Positions 5,916 through 7,805 of a DNA stretch of 7,805 bases are shown here, one piece after another (position 1 is the first letter of the stretch; each line of letters begins with the position of its first letter). The notes beneath the pieces were generated by a model, which was not told the origin of the DNA, did not search any database, and saw only the letters and a program-made list of their open reading frames with translations. Made by a program: the position numbers and the translations under genes. Source of the DNA: Alphaproteobacteria bacterium. GTDB lineage: Bacteria; Pseudomonadota; Alphaproteobacteria; Bin95. The stretch covers positions 1 through 7,805 of the forward strand of contig JAJECF010000210.1 in assembly GCA_022822125.1 (NCBI GenBank), read 5' to 3'.

Positions 5916-7111
5916 ATCGCGCCCTCCTCCTTGAGCCGGTCGAGGTCCAGGCCGAGAGCGCCCAGGATTTCCTCGTTATGCGCGCCGATTGCGGGCGCGG
6001 GCGTGCGGATGGCGCCCGGCGTCCTCGAAAGGCGCGGAATGACATTGTGCATCGGGAGGCGTCCGAGCTCGTCGTCCGGCAGGTTGACGATCACGCCGCG
6101 CTCCCTGGCGTGGCGGTCCGCCTTCAGCTGCCCGGCGGAATAGATCGGCCCCGCCGTCACGCTTTCGCGCTCGAAGACCTCCATCGCCTCGGCCAGCGTG
6201 CGCTCCGCGATGAAACCGCCGACAATGGCGTCCACCTCCTCGCGATGTTCCGAGCGCGCGGCCTGGGTGTTGTAGCGCTCATCGTCGCACATGTCGGCGC
6301 GGCCGATGGCGCGGAAAATGCGCATCGCCATCGATTGCATGGAGCCGCTCATGGCGATCCACTCGCCGTCCTTCGTCCGGTAGGCATTGCGCGGCGAGGT
6401 GGTGTTGGAGGCGTTGCCGAGCCGCGCCGGCGCCTTGCCGGTCGCGCTGTGGATCGCGGCGTCCGGGCCCAGGATCGAGACCGCCGGCTCCAGCAGCGAG
6501 AGGTCGATCATCTGTCCTTCGCCGCCCTTCAGTTCCACTTCCCGGAGCGCCACCATCACGCCGAAGGCGCCGTAGAGCCCCGCCACCATGTCGGCCAGCG
6601 CGAGCGGCGGCAGGGCGGGCGGCTTGTCGGGGAAGCCGTTCTTGTAGGCGAAGCCGGACATCGCCTCGACCAGTGTGCCGAAGCCCGGCTTGTGGGCGTA
6701 GGGGCCGGTCTGGCCGTAGCCGCTGACGCGCGCGACGACGAGCTTCGGGTTGCGCGCCAGCAGGACATCGGGCCCGAGGCCCATCCGCTCCAGCGCGCCG
6801 GCCCGGAAATTCTCGACCAGCACCTGTGCCGTCGGCAGCAGCTCGAGCAGGATCTCGCGGCCCTTCCCGCTGCGCAGGTTCAGCGAGATGCTCTTCTTGT
6901 TGCGCGCATAGACCTTCCAGTTGCAGGCGACGCCGGCGGCCGTCCAGTGGCGCAGCGCGTCGCCCTCTTTCGGGTCCTCGACCTTGACGACCTCGGCGCC
7001 GTGGTCGGCGAGCGCGTGAGTGATCGCATTGCCGGCCACCAGCCGGGAAATGTCGAGAACGCGCACGCCTTCGAGCGCGCGCGGGGCGTCGGGCCGATAG
7101 TCGAGGTCCAT
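5912..7111 (-). CDS. Family III CoA-transferase (CaiB/BaiF type)
   Basis: This 399-residue cytoplasmic enzyme moves CoA between an acyl-CoA donor (often succinyl-CoA) and a carboxylic acid. Family features are LEGVRVLDISRLVAG (13-27), the ADHGAEVVKVEDP nucleotide/CoA-binding segment (35-47), NWKVYARNKKSISLNL (64-79), the VENFRAGALERMGLG segment (99-113), SGYGQTGPY (130-138) and LALADMVAGLYG with catalytic Asp174. The start is set at the ATG at 7111 because homology begins at once and the length fits the family. The frame stays open to 7507, but that extension is low-complexity sequence made from intergenic repeats. The ribosome-binding site is weak. The stop overlaps the CitE-like gene (ATGA). 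The pairing resembles succinyl-CoA:acid CoA-transferase plus lyase modules for malate, citramalate, mesaconate or itaconate; the substrate is unproven. Confidence 0.92.
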   Translation of the reverse strand: MDLDYRPDAPRALEGVRVLDISRLVAGNAITHALADHGAEVVKVEDPKEGDALRHWTAAGVACNWKVYARNKKSISLNLRSGKGREILLELLPTAQVLVENFRAGALERMGLGPDVLLARNPKLVVARVSGYGQTGPYAHKPGFGTLVEAMSGFAYKNGFPDKPPALPPLALADMVAGLYGAFGVMVALREVELKGGEGQMIDLSLLEPAVSILGPDAAIHSATGKAPARLGNASNTTSPRNAYRTKDGEWIAMSGSMQSMAMRIFRAIGRADMCDDERYNTQAARSEHREEVDAIVGGFIAERTLAEAMEVFERESVTAGPIYSAGQLKADRHARERGVIVNLPDDELGRLPMHNVIPRLSRTPGAIRTPAPAIGAHNEEILGALGLDLDRLKEEGAI

Positions 7112-7335
7112 GGGAGGGCATATCCGCGTCGGGCACGCAGCCGATGGTGCGCCATCGCCCCGCCCCCGGCAAGGCCCCGGCTGTTGCGCCCCTGATTGTC
7201 GCCCCGGACTTGTTCCATTGCTGTCCGGTTTGGATTTTGCGGTCAGGGCGTATGGCCCGGATTCAACCAGGTTTCGAAGGGTCCAGCGGGATCGAGACCC
7301 GGGTCGACGCCCGGCGTCCCGACCCTCTGTCCCCT
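7112..7335. other. Non-coding leader upstream of the CoA-transferase gene
   Basis: This stretch has no supportable gene. It should contain the promoter of the minus-strand CoA-transferase operon, but I see no convincing -35/-10 pair. A perfect 10-bp palindrome, GACCCGGGTC, lies at 7296-7305. Parts are less GC-rich (about 7195-7275) than the neighbouring genes, as expected for a leader. Confidence 0.5.
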
Positions 7336-7660
7336 CATCCTGAGCAGCGGCCACGCCGGCAGCCTCCCTCCCCGTCCTCATCCTGAGCAACGGCCGCGCT
7401 GCCGGACGCCCGCCCCTTCCCGGGAGCCACCGCGCTTCCCTCCCCTCGTCTTCATCCTGAGCAGCAACCGCGCCGGCAGCCTTCCTCCCCGTCCTCATCC
7501 TGAGCAACGGCCGCGCCAGCAGCCTTCCTCCCCGTCCTGAGTAGCGGCTGCGCCAGCGGGCGTCCCCCCTTCCTCATCCTGAGTAGCGGCTGCGTCAGCG
7601 GGCGTCCCCCCCTTCCTCATCCTGAGTAGCGGCTGCGTCAGCAGGCGCGTATCGAAGGAG
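7336..7660 (+). repeat. Degenerate 43-bp tandem repeat array, about seven units
   Basis: CATCCTGAG starts units at 7336, 7379, 7453, 7496, 7575 and 7618, with a shortened copy (CGTCCTGAG) at 7533. The step is 43 bases for 7336-7379, 7453-7496 and 7575-7618. The 7379 unit is stretched to 74 by a 31-base insertion. The 7496 unit is 37 because a CATCCT-like hexamer is missing, and 43 is regained from the short copy to 7575. Each unit continues with AGC(A/G)(A/G)C-like sequence, a GC-rich middle and a pyrimidine-rich end. Early units carry GAGCA and late ones GAGTA, so at least two sub-families were duplicated. The last unit runs into GCGCGTATCGAAGGAGG, which looks like the ancestral full-length element. 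Confidence 0.8.
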
Positions 7661-7674
7661 GCCTCGCGCCGTCC

Positions 7675-7717
7675 CCTTCGACAGGCTCAGGACAAGCTCC
7701 TTCGACAGGCTCGGGAC
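7675..7717 (+). repeat. Two direct copies of a CCTTCGACAGGCTC(A/G)GGAC element
   Basis: The 19-base copies at 7675-7693 and 7699-7717 differ at one position and are 24 bases apart. The complementary form, with CCTGAGCC followed by TGTCGAAGG, is a sequence I recognise as a frequent intergenic repeat in GC-rich proteobacteria. CCTTCG and CTCAGG in the first copy are complementary to CGAAGG (7653-7658) and CCTGAG (7621-7626) of the last tandem unit, so a large nested hairpin (7621-7691) can form. Confidence 0.7.
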
Positions 7718-7756
7718 CGGTTCCTCCGGGAAGAAGGCATGAAGACCCCCGCGCAG

Positions 7757-7774
7757 TGTCATGAATTGTCATGA
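7757..7774 (+). promoter_or_regulatory. Paired TGTCATGA direct repeat, possible operator
   Basis: TGTCATGA occurs at 7757-7764 and 7767-7774, spaced by 10 bases, which is one helical turn. The core TCATGA is itself palindromic. This is the spacing expected for two copies of a transcription factor on one DNA face, probably for a gene beyond the right edge. No regulator is identified. Confidence 0.3.
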
Positions 7775-7779
7775 TCGGC

Positions 7780-7794
7780 ATGCGCCCGGCGCAT
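7780..7794. repeat. Perfect 15-bp palindrome at the right edge
   Basis: ATGCGCC, one central C, and GGCGCAT form an exact inverted repeat. It could be an operator half-site pair or the upper part of a hairpin. It is too close to the window end to assign. Confidence 0.35.
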
Positions 7795-7805
7795 AGGGCT
7801 CGTCT

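Noticed and set aside
7112..7507. N-terminal extension of the CoA-transferase frame up to 7507
   Set aside because: The extra 132 residues are low-complexity, Arg/Gly/Ala-rich translations of the intergenic repeats. The family's normal start is at 7111.
7336..7660. CRISPR array
   Set aside because: Period and sequence are shared along the entire unit, with no conserved-repeat/unique-spacer pattern and no cas genes.

Overview
This is a GC-rich window with compact, often overlapping genes and the codon use of an alphaproteobacterium. The dapD-dapE order, the CaiB/CitE-like pair and the intergenic repeats fit Hyphomicrobiales, Rhodospirillales or relatives. That placement is inference, because there is no rRNA or other phylogenetic marker here.

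Layout. (1) At 1-1419, minus strand, are the lysine/diaminopimelate genes dapD and dapE. They overlap by one base (TGATG), and dapE runs off the left edge. (2) At 1534-2121, plus strand, is a DsbA-fold 2-hydroxychromene-2-carboxylate isomerase-like protein, divergent from dapD. (3) At 2124-2828, minus strand, is a haloacid-dehalogenase-type HAD hydrolase, convergent with the isomerase with a 2-base gap. (4) At 2980-3732, plus strand, is a glutaredoxin domain fused to a DinB-like domain. Its reading frame is interrupted only by one TGA, at codon 13, exactly where the first cysteine of the CxxC motif should be. (5) At 3729-5030, plus strand, is a long-chain ChrA-type chromate transporter. It overlaps the end of gene 4 by four bases and appears to start at CTG. 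(6) At 5031-7111, minus strand, are a family III CoA-transferase and a CitE-like acyl-CoA lyase with an ATGA overlap, a two-gene organic acid/acyl-CoA unit. (7) At 7112-7805 is non-coding DNA with a degenerate 43-bp tandem repeat, a dispersed-type intergenic repeat, and a direct repeat plus a palindrome at the right edge.

The main find is gene 4. The TGA sits in the motif U-T-S-C. It is followed by an extended stem-loop (3027-3060) whose 4-nt apical loop begins 23 nt after the TGA and has G at its second position, as expected for a bacterial SECIS element. A perfect Shine-Dalgarno sequence precedes the ATG at 2980, and the frame is intact to 3732. The best reading is a selenoprotein: a seleno-glutaredoxin fused to a DinB/thiol-transferase-like four-helix domain, translationally coupled to a chromate-type oxyanion transporter. 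A conventional annotation would cut it in two, or call a shortened DinB protein from an internal GTG at 3082.

The other genes are ordinary metabolic genes. Nothing supports a phage, transposon or CRISPR array.
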